From positions 1-16,322 of the forward strand of contig JAAFHD010000032.1 of the NCBI GenBank assembly GCA_013298245.1: DNA of 16,322 bases, given 5' to 3'. The first letter of the stretch is position 1. The number at the start of each line of letters is the position of its first letter. The notes below the pieces were generated by a model that ran no database searches, was not told the origin of the DNA, and worked only from the letters and a program-made list of their open reading frames with translations. This DNA is from Alphaproteobacteria bacterium (GTDB lineage: Bacteria; Pseudomonadota; Alphaproteobacteria; Acetobacterales; Acetobacteraceae). The position numbers and the translations under genes were made by a program. Positions 1 to 8,266 of the stretch are shown here, piece after piece.

Positions 1-1
1 G

Positions 2-1117
2 ATTCCTGATTGCGTGCGTGTCGCGCTGTCGGAATTGCTGCTGTCGGGCGTCACGACGCTGGCGGATTTGTCGATGGCGCATCCGGGTTGGCTCGACCTG
101 CTGGCGGAGGCGGGCATGCGCGTCTGCATCGCGCCGATGTTCAAATCGGCGCGTTGGTTCACCAAGAATGGCCACGTCGTCGAATACGAGTGGGACGCGC
201 GCGCGGGCGAAAAGGCGATGGAGGAAGCCTTCACGCTGATCGAGCGCGCGGAGCAGCATCCATCGGGCCTGTTGTTCGGCATGGCCTGCCCGGCGCAGAT
301 CGACACCTGCGCGCCGGAATTGCTGCGCGATTCACGCGCGGAGGCGCGTGCGCGCGGCCTGTCATGGCAGATTCACGCGGCGCAATCCGTGGTGGAATTC
401 CACGAAATCACCCGCCGCCACGGCTTCACGCCAGTGCAGTGGCTGCACGAAATGGGCCTGCTGGATGAACGCGCGATCATCGGGCACGGCATCTTCCTGG
501 ACGACCACCCGAGCACGCCGTGGCACACCAAGCGCGACCTCGGCATCCTGGCGGAGACCGGCACCACGGTCGCGCATTGCCCCACCGTCTTCGCGCGGCG
601 CGGCATCACCATGAAGGATTTCGGGCGCTACAAGCGGGCCGGCGTGAAGCTCGGCGTCGGCACCGACACCTACCCGCACAACATGCTCGATGAGATGCGG
701 CTCGTGGCCTACATGGCGCGCACCCAGGCGACCGACCCGCGCACCATGACCACGACGGATGTCTTCGAAGCCGCGACGGTGGGCGGCGCGCAGGCGCTCG
801 GGCGCGATGATATCGGCCGCCTCGCCGTCGGCTGCCGCGCCGACATCGTGGTGGTGGATGCGACGCATCCGCGCATGCAGCCCGCCTACGACCCCGTGCG
901 CAGCCTGATCTACGCCGCGGGCGATCGCGCGGTGAAGGATGTCTACGTCAATGGCCGCAAGGTGGTCGGCGATGGCGAGGTGCTGACCATGGATTTCCGC
1001 GCCGCCGCGCTGCATCTGGCGGAGGCGCAGAAGCGCGTGGTTGGCAAGGCGACGCAACAGGACTGGGCGCATCGGCCGGTCGAGAAGATCACGCCACCCA
1101 CCTTCAAGTGGGTGTGA
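2..1117 (+). CDS. Amidohydrolase (ATZ/TRZ-type deaminase/chlorohydrolase superfamily), 5' partial
   Basis: Metal-dependent TIM-barrel hydrolase of the cytosine-deaminase/chlorohydrolase group, which removes amino, chloro or similar groups from N-heterocycles and related compounds in the cytoplasm. The frame is open from base 2, so the N-terminus with the first metal motif (HxH) lies outside the window; 371 residues are visible. Seen in order: a QIHAAQ segment with a metal-type His at bases 374-376, IGHGIF with a second His near base 485, [11 protein letters not shown], and [10 protein letters not shown] carrying the catalytic Asp. The C-terminus has the usual composite-domain return ([14 protein letters not shown], then VYVNGRKVV). 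The position after His that is often Glu in this superfamily is Gln here. The next gene follows after one base, so it is part of an operon with the ABC ATPases. The family call is firm; the substrate is unknown. Confidence 0.9.
   Translation: MPDCVRVALSELLLSGVTTLADLSMAHPGWLDLLAEAGMRVCIAPMFKSARWFTKNGHVVEYEWDARAGEKAMEEAFTLIERAEQHPSGLLFGMACPAQIDTCAPELLRDSRAEARARGLSWQIHAAQSVVEFHEITRRHGFTPVQWLHEMGLLDERAIIGHGIFLDDHPSTPWHTKRDLGILAETGTTVAHCPTVFARRGITMKDFGRYKRAGVKLGVGTDTYPHNMLDEMRLVAYMARTQATDPRTMTTTDVFEAATVGGAQALGRDDIGRLAVGCRADIVVVDATHPRMQPAYDPVRSLIYAAGDRAVKDVYVNGRKVVGDGEVLTMDFRAAALHLAEAQKRVVGKATQQDWAHRPVEKITPPTFKWV
1095..1114 (+). promoter_or_regulatory. Perfect 7-bp hairpin at the amidohydrolase/ABC ATPase junction
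   Basis: CACCCAC (1095-1101) and GTGGGTG (1108-1114) are exact reverse complements around a 6-base loop. The stem ends directly before the amidohydrolase stop (1115-1117), four bases before the TTG start of the next gene. It covers the stretch where a Shine-Dalgarno sequence would lie. A ribosome finishing the upstream gene would melt it, so translational coupling is a reasonable inference. There is no T-run, so it is not a typical terminator. Confidence 0.4.
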
Positions 1118-1118
1118 G

Positions 1119-2083
<965 letters not shown>

Positions 2084-2084
<1 letters not shown>

Positions 2085-3106
2085 TGCTGCTCGAAGCGAC
2101 CGATCTGACGAAACACTACCCCGCCCGCGCCGGTCTGGTGCGCGCTGTCGATGGCGTATCCCTGCACGTCGCACGCGGCGAAACCCTGGCACTGGTTGGC
2201 GAATCCGGCTGCGGCAAGTCCACCACCGCGCGTCTCGTGCTGCGGCTGATCGAACCCACAAGCGGCAGCCTGCGCTTCGATGGCGAGGATATCTCGTCGC
2301 TATCGCCCGCCGCACTGCGCCGCTTCCGCCGCCGCGCGCAGATCATCTTCCAGGACCCCTATGCCAGTCTAAATCCTCGCCTGCGCGTCGGCCAGACGAT
2401 CATCGAACCGATGGAGGTGCACGGCATCGCCACCGCCGGCGAACGCCGCGCGCGCATGGAGGAACTTTTGGGGTTGGTCGGCCTCGCGCCTTACCACGCG
2501 CAGCGCTTCCCGCATGAATTCTCCGGCGGTCAGCGCCAGCGCATCGGCATCGCGCGCGCACTCTCGGTGCAGCCGGAACTGGTGGTGTGCGACGAGCCAG
2601 TCTCGGCACTCGATGTCTCGATCCAGGCGCAGGTCGTGAACCTGTTGAAGGACCTGCAAGCGCGCTTCGGCCTGTCCTATCTGTTCATCGCGCACGACCT
2701 GGCGGTGGTGCGCCACATGGCCGACCGCGTGGCGGTGATGTACCTCGGCCGCATCGTCGAAGTGGCGTCCAAACAGGAACTCTTCGCCCGCCCGCGCCAC
2801 CCCTACACGCGCGCGCTGCTGCAAGCGATCCCGCATCCGGACCCAGCACGTCGCGGCCAGGTGGTGCCGCTCGGCGGTGACCCGCCAAGCCCCATCAACC
2901 CGCCCACCGGCTGCCGCTTCCACACGCGTTGCGCCTTCGCGACTGACCTCTGCAAGCGCGAGGAACCCGCACTCACCACAGGCCCGCACGCCGTCGCCTG
3001 CCATCACGCCGATGCGCTGCCACCCGCAGGCCTGGATTTCGCCGGCGGCCTCAGCGAAACTGCCGCGCGAAGGCTCGCCCGATACGCCGAGGCGGCCGCG
3101 AAGTAG
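2084..3106 (+). CDS. Dipeptide/oligopeptide-type ABC transporter ATP-binding protein (DppF/OppF-like)
   Basis: Second ATPase of the same importer, 340 residues. Its ATG (2084-2086) overlaps the stop of the preceding ATPase (TGATG), the usual arrangement of a coupled DppD/DppF pair. Motifs: Walker A GESGCGKS (39-46), Q-loop in [13 protein letters not shown] (Gln 90), signature FSGGQRQR (146-153), Walker B LVVCDEP (166-172), switch His in IAHDL (204). The C-terminus carries HPYTRALL and a [11 protein letters not shown]ys segment typical of the oligopeptide/dipeptide C-terminal domain. The longer reading starting near 1988 lies wholly inside the upstream gene and is rejected. Substrate-binding protein and permeases are expected upstream of the window. 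Confidence 0.94.
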
Positions 3107-3114
3107 GACACGCC

Positions 3115-4272
3115 ATGCAGACCATCGTCTCGCCACGCCATATGCTGATCGGCGGCGGCAGCGTCGCGCGCACCGCGGAAACCCTGGCAGCACTTGGGCT
3201 GTCGCGCCCCTTCGTCGTGACCGATCCGTGGATGGTTTCAAGCGCAACCATCAACCGCTGCCTCGACCCGCTAACGCGCGCGGGGCTTGCGCACCGCGTC
3301 TTCAGCGACACCGTCCCCGACCCCACCGACACCGTGGTCGAAGCCGGCGTCGCCGCGTTCAAGGCAGGCGATCACGACTGCATCATCGGCTTCGGCGGCG
3401 GCTCGCCGATGGACACCGCCAAGGCCATCGCCATCCTCGCCGCCACCGGTGGCCACATCAGCGCACAAAAAGTGCCGCACGCCGCCGACCGCGCCGCGGT
3501 GCCGCTGATCTGCATCCCCACCACCGCCGGCACCGGCTCCGAGGCCACGCGCTTCACCGTCATCACCGACAGCGCGCGCGACGAAAAGATGCTGATCGCC
3601 GGCCTCGGCGCGCTGCCCTTGGCCGCGATCGTCGACTACGAACTGACGCTGACGGTGCCGCCGCGCACCACCGCCGATACCGGCATCGACAGCTTCACGC
3701 ACGCTTTGGAGGCCTATGTCTCCAAGCGCGCCAACCCGGTCGCTGACATGTTCGCCGAACGCGCGATGCGCCTGATCGGCCCGAACCTGCGCGCCGTGTA
3801 CCACCAGCCCGACAACCGCGCGGCGCGCGAGGCGATGATGCTGGGCGCCACGCTGGCGGGCCTGGCCTTCAGCAATTCATCGGTGGCGCTGGTGCATGGC
3901 ATGTCGCGCCCAATCGGCGCGCATTTCCATGTGCCGCACGGGCTGTCCAACGCGATGCTGCTGCCGGCGGTGACGCGCTATTCGCTGGGGGCTGCGCTGC
4001 CGCGATACGCCGAAGCCGCGCGCTGCATGGGCTGCGCCGCACCCGGCGATGCGGACCAGGTGGCGGGTGCGAAACTGCTGGACGAACTCTCGGCATTGAA
4101 CGCGGAATTGAAGGTGCCGACGCCGGCGGCCTACGGCATTGATGCCGACCGCTGGAACGGCTTGCTGCCGACCATGGCGGCGCAGGCGCTGGCCAGCGGC
4201 AGCCCGAACAACAACCCTGCGGTGCCGGACGCCGATGCGATCATGGCGCTGTATCGGGAGTGTTTCGGGTAG
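3115..4272 (+). CDS. Iron-containing (type III) alcohol dehydrogenase
   Basis: NAD(P)-dependent oxidoreductase interconverting an alcohol and an aldehyde or ketone in the cytoplasm; 385 residues, the usual family length. Seen: the nucleotide-binding GFGGGSPMD motif (about 92-100), PTTAGTGSEAT (about 136-145), and the four expected metal ligands Asp192 and His196 (IDSFTHALEAYVS), His261 (ALVHGMS) and His275 (VPHGLSN). Their spacing matches the Fe-ADH family, for example E. coli FucO. The ATG is supported by AGGA at 3105-3108, which overlaps the stop of the upstream ATPase gene and sits six bases from the start. It is the last gene of the plus-strand operon and probably handles a product of the imported compound. 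Maleylacetate reductase is less likely because the GGGSPMD motif fits the general alcohol dehydrogenases better. Confidence 0.93.
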   Translation: MQTIVSPRHMLIGGGSVARTAETLAALGLSRPFVVTDPWMVSSATINRCLDPLTRAGLAHRVFSDTVPDPTDTVVEAGVAAFKAGDHDCIIGFGGGSPMDTAKAIAILAATGGHISAQKVPHAADRAAVPLICIPTTAGTGSEATRFTVITDSARDEKMLIAGLGALPLAAIVDYELTLTVPPRTTADTGIDSFTHALEAYVSKRANPVADMFAERAMRLIGPNLRAVYHQPDNRAAREAMMLGATLAGLAFSNSSVALVHGMSRPIGAHFHVPHGLSNAMLLPAVTRYSLGAALPRYAEAARCMGCAAPGDADQVAGAKLLDELSALNAELKVPTPAAYGIDADRWNGLLPTMAAQALASGSPNNNPAVPDADAIMALYRECFG

Positions 4273-4303
4273 GCTTTCGCTGCCACATCCCAGCCACGCG
4301 TGA

Positions 4304-4329
4304 AGCCGTTTTTTCGATCGAAAGCGGCT
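4304..4329. terminator. Candidate bidirectional terminator hairpin between convergent genes
   Basis: The 57-base gap between two converging genes holds AGCCG (4304-4308) and its reverse complement CGGCT (4325-4329). They enclose a T-rich arm and the self-complementary core TTTCGATCGAAA. The hairpin starts one base beyond the minus-strand stop and about 30 bases beyond the plus-strand stop. Position and symmetry suit a shared terminator; the T-tract lies inside the hairpin rather than after it, so strength is uncertain. Confidence 0.4.
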
Positions 4330-6255
4330 CTACTTCGCCAATCTGGAAAAGCGCCAGCCGGCTTTCGGCATATCCGTGCTCATGGCGAAGGCCAGGAGTA
4401 CTGCCGCGAGCAGCGCGTATGGCAGGATTGGCATGTCGGCACCGATTGCGGTTGACATCGGCACGCCCGGATTGGCCAGGAATGCCAGTCCGAACGCGAA
4501 CTGTGCCAGGGAAAGCCACTGATAGAGATTGAGCTGCGCCCAGCACGGCGTGCGTGGCTCGCCGCGAAATCTCTCCTCCACGAAACGCATCACCGATTGC
4601 AGCATCAGGTAGTTCCCGATGATCATCCCGACCGGCGCCGAGAGCTGGCCCAGCCGCAACTGGATCACGAACAGCGCGAGATTGGCGGCAATCGAATAGA
4701 GCTGCGTCGGATAGATCGGCGTGCACGCAAAGCCCGCCTGCGACACAACGCGCGACGTGGGGTTCCACACGCGAATGCCGTGCGTGCCGCCGCCTGTCGG
4801 CCTGCCGTGACAGCAGCCCTGGACGATGCATCGCAGCCGCCCGATGGCCTGTGCGATCGGCGCGGCGATGGCGATGGCGGCGGCGAGCGCGGCACCCCTG
4901 GCGTCCATCGCCCAGAATGTCCCAAGACAGAGCGCTGCGCCGATGCAGAAGCCGAAATATCCGAAGGGCCGGGCGGTCTTGTCCTGGGCTTCGATCAGAT
5001 AGCCCCACAGCGCCGCCGCGACGACCGAAATGGTCAGGAAGAGCAGGAAATGGGGTGCGACCGCGGTGCCCGCGAAGCCCAGCACCACGGCAGTGCCCAC
5101 ACCGGCGGCCAATGCGCTCCATATGGCGTGGCTGAAGATGCGGAACGGCCCGATCGCCACCGAAGAGATTGAATTCGCCAGGCCTTCGCATGCGCTTTGG
5201 GCCTGCCGCCAGATCGCCGCGTGATGCCATGCCACCAGCGCCAGCAGCCAGCCGGCCAACACATCCAGGATGGCATGCGCGTCGAGCGACAAGCAGGCAA
5301 ACGCGACGGCCAGGGAGACACCGTGCCAGAGCCAAGCCAGCCGCGGCCATCGCAGCGCCAGGCACGACGAAGCCAGCACAGTCCAGGCGACATGAAAGGA
5401 TGGCAGCGCCAGCCATGGCGCATCGACATAGGCGTTCCAACCCATCAACTCGCCGGTGACGCCATTGAAGGCATTGGGCGCGAAAGCGTGAACGCCAGGC
5501 AGCAGCAGCATCGTAGAAAAGCCCAGGACAGTCGCGATCCAGGCCGCGCGGAAGAACCGCCGCAGGCTCGTCGCATCGCCAAGCAACATGGGGCCGATCA
5601 CCGCGTAGCCATAGGCTGCGGAGTAGACCCAGACCGCCCCGGCATGGCTTGGCAACCCGATGTCGAGCAGCGAGCGCCAGATGATCGCGCCGCTTGGCGT
5701 CGGCGCTGTCGCGAACAAGGTGTAGAGCACGGCCCAGGAGCCAAGGGTTGCGATGCAAAGCCAGGCGCGTTGCCACAACGGCACGGCAAACCCCGACTCT
5801 TCCGGCAGGCCGAGGATCCGCCGCGAAGCGATCGTTCCGAAGCGCGCAGCCAGTGCTGGCGCTTCATACCCCAGTACCAGCGCGGCAGAGGCCAGGCACG
5901 CCATGGGCGCGACATACCAGAAGCCCGCAGGCGAGCCCGCGAGTGCAGCCGCCCCGAATGCGAGCATGCCGAAGCCGACATAGATCGGGTGCGCCATCCA
6001 GCCATAGACCGCGCCGGTGACATAGCCCGTCGTCGGGTAGGCATTCATCGGCAGGCCGCCGCCCAGCCGGACCAGCGCAATCCAGCCGGCCATCATGATG
6101 GCCGCGCCGGCGGCGAACAGGGCAAACGCCAGGATGGGATCGATGGGCACCGGCCAGGTGACGAAGCCGCTGGCATCGATGCGCAGCGCGCAGATCACCA
6201 GGATTGCCGGCCACATCACCACGAAGAGCGCGCCGTAGAGGAATTTGCCTAGCAT
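4330..6255 (-). CDS. Multidomain membrane protein: PEMT/ICMT-like + PAP2-like + Lgt-like modules
   Basis: A 641-residue integral membrane protein, hydrophobic nearly throughout. Three modules can be read. Residues about 70-145 carry a GAVYGWMAHPIYVGFG segment and a later GYEAPALAARFG, resembling isoprenylcysteine/phospholipid methyltransferases (HPxYxG, then E..L...FG). Residues about 195-345 carry LPSFHVAWT (284-292) and SLDAHAILDVLAG (323-335), the PSxH and HxxxD motifs of PAP2/inositolphosphotransferase-type phosphatases. Residues about 385-595 resemble prolipoprotein diacylglyceryl transferase: GRLRCIVQGCCHGRPT (472-487, with Arg473 matching the Lgt GRxxN arginine) and YPTQLYS (515-521). 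The Lgt catalytic-region His appears replaced (GYFGFCIG where Lgt has SFHGGLIG), so it is probably a paralogue and not the essential Lgt. The ATG lies four bases after the stop of the 251-residue gene, implying co-translation. Membrane-lipid modification is inferred; no exact function can be stated. Confidence 0.85.
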   Translation of the reverse strand: MLGKFLYGALFVVMWPAILVICALRIDASGFVTWPVPIDPILAFALFAAGAAIMMAGWIALVRLGGGLPMNAYPTTGYVTGAVYGWMAHPIYVGFGMLAFGAAALAGSPAGFWYVAPMACLASAALVLGYEAPALAARFGTIASRRILGLPEESGFAVPLWQRAWLCIATLGSWAVLYTLFATAPTPSGAIIWRSLLDIGLPSHAGAVWVYSAAYGYAVIGPMLLGDATSLRRFFRAAWIATVLGFSTMLLLPGVHAFAPNAFNGVTGELMGWNAYVDAPWLALPSFHVAWTVLASSCLALRWPRLAWLWHGVSLAVAFACLSLDAHAILDVLAGWLLALVAWHHAAIWRQAQSACEGLANSISSVAIGPFRIFSHAIWSALAAGVGTAVVLGFAGTAVAPHFLLFLTISVVAAALWGYLIEAQDKTARPFGYFGFCIGAALCLGTFWAMDARGAALAAAIAIAAPIAQAIGRLRCIVQGCCHGRPTGGGTHGIRVWNPTSRVVSQAGFACTPIYPTQLYSIAANLALFVIQLRLGQLSAPVGMIIGNYLMLQSVMRFVEERFRGEPRTPCWAQLNLYQWLSLAQFAFGLAFLANPGVPMSTAIGADMPILPYALLAAVLLAFAMSTDMPKAGWRFSRLAK

Positions 6256-6259
6256 CGTG

Positions 6260-7015
6260 TCATTGGTCCCACAGGACGTCCTCGAACAGCACGTCGCCGT
6301 CCTCGATCAACCCGTCGGCCATGCGCAATTGGCCGCGGCCGACATATTTGCGTTCATGTCCGGCGAGGAAGCGCAAAGGTCGCATGCGACGCGGCCAGGG
6401 CATGTCCTGCAACAGGCCCGAACCCAGGCGCGCATCGACAAACAGCCGGGCGCCTTCAATGTCCAGCCGGGCACCGGCGACGGTCACGCTCTCGGCGGTG
6501 ATGGTTTCCAGGCTGGTTTCGCGCCCGTTGAGCAGTGCGCGCGCGACCGGAATCTCGCCGAGCCACTGCACCCATGTCAGCGACGAATTGCGGCCGCAGA
6601 AACGGCCCCACCGCAAGACCTTGATGCCGAGACGCCACGGCGCGACCCGCAACACCAGGCGTTCCGCATAGCCGATGGCGCCGTGCGACAGGCCAGGCCC
6701 TGTCACGCGTCCTGCCGGCACAAGGACATCCCATTCGACCGCGTTTCCAAGTCCATCGGCGAGATGCAGCGGACGCGATGATGCGCCGTCCCAGCGGTAG
6801 CGCTGACCGCGATGCGGCCAAACGACATGGCTGCCGTCGCGGTGAGGCAGGGCTTGGCGATCGAGCGTGAACCGGCCTGCGCCTGGTGCGGACGCCATGT
6901 GCCCGCCCTCGAAGGAGATCACCGCGGAGCCTGCGCGCAGCGCTGCCTTGTAGAGGATGTTGGGGCCGGATGCGTCGATCCAGTCGCCGTACCATTTTTC
7001 GAGAAGGAGCGGCAT
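6260..7015 (-). CDS. Uncharacterised 251-residue protein, operon partner of the multidomain membrane protein
   Basis: I do not recognise the family with confidence. The protein is soluble-looking, with no signal peptide or membrane segment, and rich in Trp, Arg and Gly. It has alternating hydrophobic patterns suggesting a beta-rich fold. Visible landmarks are an N-terminal EKWYGDWIDASG, a GYAERL segment, LRWGRFCGRNSSLTW in the middle and an acidic C-terminus ending FEDVLWDQ. The GYAERL/RWGRF spacing is loosely reminiscent of lipocalin-like hydroxyneurosporene-synthase/CrtC or AttH-type proteins, a weak impression only. The gene ends four bases before the start of the PEMT/PAP2/Lgt-like gene, so the two are almost certainly translated together. 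The upstream 157 bases to the tRNA hold no ORF I trust and no clear promoter. Confidence 0.75.
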   Translation of the reverse strand: MPLLLEKWYGDWIDASGPNILYKAALRAGSAVISFEGGHMASAPGAGRFTLDRQALPHRDGSHVVWPHRGQRYRWDGASSRPLHLADGLGNAVEWDVLVPAGRVTGPGLSHGAIGYAERLVLRVAPWRLGIKVLRWGRFCGRNSSLTWVQWLGEIPVARALLNGRETSLETITAESVTVAGARLDIEGARLFVDARLGSGLLQDMPWPRRMRPLRFLAGHERKYVGRGQLRMADGLIEDGDVLFEDVLWDQ

Positions 7016-7172
7016 GTCACGGAACCTGGGGCGGCGCTGGGAAATGGACGCTATATCCTGGCAGGAAGCGCATCCTGGGGCATCAGTGTTCTTGGCGCGA
7101 CGCCGATTTTCTGCCGATCGCGATGCGGGACGGATCGCGCGGAACAGGCGGAACTGTGTGGCTTGATTGGAA

Positions 7173-7248
7173 TGGTGCCCGGGGCCGGAATCGAACCAGC
7201 GACACTGCGATTTTCAGTCGCATGCTCTACCAACTGAGCTACCCGGGC
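7173..7248 (-). tRNA. tRNA-Phe (GAA)
   Basis: Reading the minus strand gives a full cloverleaf of 76 bases including an encoded CCA (TGG at 7173-7175 on the plus strand). The acceptor stem GCCCGGG pairs perfectly with CCCGGGC, with A as the discriminator. The D-arm reads TAGCTCAGTTGGTAGAGC. The anticodon stem TGCGA/TCGCA encloses the loop CTGAAAA, giving anticodon GAA (7213-7215). The T-arm has the standard GGTTCGATTCC. It lies between the quinone oxidoreductase gene and the 251-residue gene, all on the minus strand. Confidence 0.97.
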
Positions 7249-7267
7249 AGAACGGTTGAGATAGCGA

Positions 7268-7283
7268 ACAGGCCTTCCCCTGT
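7268..7283 (-). terminator. Weak hairpin after the quinone oxidoreductase gene
   Basis: ACAGG (7268-7272) and CCTGT (7279-7283) form a 5-bp stem with a 6-base loop. It lies just beyond the oxidoreductase stop (7289-7291) and before the tRNA. No T-run follows on the minus strand, so a terminator role is only a suggestion. Confidence 0.2.
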
Positions 7284-7288
7284 CCAGC

Positions 7289-8266
7289 CTACCCCACCCG
7301 CATCGCGATCTTTCCGAAGTGCTGGTTCGCCTTCATATGCGCCAGCGCGTCACGCACATCATCCAGCGCAAACACCCGGTCCAGCGGCAGCCCCAGCACG
7401 CCCGATTCGACAGCGCCCCACAGATCCTCGCGCATCAACCGCACGATCTCCCGCACCTCCGCGTTGGAGCGCGTGCGGAAGGTCACGCCGATATAGCTGA
7501 TACGCCGCGCCGCATGCGTGTCGAAGTCGAACTCCGCGCGCATTCCGGCAAGCCGCCCAACATTCACGATGCGCCCCAGCACCGCGGTCGCCCCCAGCGC
7601 CTGCGACGTCACCGCGCCCGACAACTGGTCCACGACGGATTCGACACCCTTGCCATCGGTCGCATCCAGCACCTGCGCCACCCAGCCAGGGTCGTTCGTA
7701 TCCACCACATGCGTGGCGCCGAATTCCTTCAGCCGCGCGCGTTTCTCGGCGTTGGTCGAAGTGCCGACAATCACCTTCGCACCCTTCAACCGCGCGATCT
7801 GCAGCGCCATCAGCCCGACGCCGGATGATGCGCCCAGGATCATGATCGACCCGCCCTCGCGCACTTGGCCCTGCGTGACGACGGCGTTGTGCATGGTCTG
7901 CAACGCGACGGGCAACGTCGCGGCCACTTCCCACGCCATGTTGCTGTCCGGCACCGGGTTCACCCGCGCCCAATCGGCCAGCGCATACTCGGCATAGGCG
8001 CTGCCCATCGCACCCATCACCCGCATGCCTGGCACGATGTGGTCAGGCACGCCTGGGCCGCATTCAACGATCTCGCCCGCACCCTCCAGGCCCGGAATGG
8101 CGCCCGCGCCACCCACCGCGCCATGCATATGGCCCGATGCAATGCCCAGATCCGCGCGGTTCAGCCCGATCGCGCGCAGCCGCACCAGCACCTGGTCCGC
8201 CCCGGGCCTGGGCACCGGCACATCCTGGATGGAGACGCCATTGGCGCCGACAACCGCGGCCTTCAT
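7289..8266 (-). CDS. NADPH:quinone oxidoreductase-type medium-chain dehydrogenase
   Basis: Cytoplasmic MDR-superfamily oxidoreductase of 325 residues, normal for the quinone oxidoreductase branch (QOR/crotonyl-CoA reductase-like), which reduces quinones or enones with NADPH. The N-terminal GroES-like domain shows VPVPRPGADQVLVRL and GLNRADL (about 35-40), followed by PGLEGAGEI (58-66). The Rossmann nucleotide motif is ILGASSGVGLMALQIA (143-158). The Cys/His zinc ligands of classical alcohol dehydrogenases are absent, so the protein is zinc-independent. The ATG at 8264-8266 shares bases with the TGA of the upstream OmpA-like gene (ATGA), so translation is coupled to it. The physiological substrate is not evident from the sequence. 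Confidence 0.92.
   Translation of the reverse strand: MKAAVVGANGVSIQDVPVPRPGADQVLVRLRAIGLNRADLGIASGHMHGAVGGAGAIPGLEGAGEIVECGPGVPDHIVPGMRVMGAMGSAYAEYALADWARVNPVPDSNMAWEVAATLPVALQTMHNAVVTQGQVREGGSIMILGASSGVGLMALQIARLKGAKVIVGTSTNAEKRARLKEFGATHVVDTNDPGWVAQVLDATDGKGVESVVDQLSGAVTSQALGATAVLGRIVNVGRLAGMRAEFDFDTHAARRISYIGVTFRTRSNAEVREIVRLMREDLWGAVESGVLGLPLDRVFALDDVRDALAHMKANQHFGKIAMRVG

Noticed and set aside
5197..6252. A 351-residue plus-strand open frame
   Set aside because: Shadow of the multidomain membrane protein; highly charged, Arg/Gln/His-rich and without domain features.
7016..7172. Promoter for the 251-residue gene (a TATAGC-like box around 7050-7060 on the minus strand)
   Set aside because: No acceptable -35 partner at the right spacing, and such matches are expected by chance.
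7000..7300. tRNA-Phe as an integration (attachment) site of a mobile island
   Set aside because: No second copy of the tRNA 3' end, no integrase and no transposase were seen in the window; the neighbouring genes look chromosomal.
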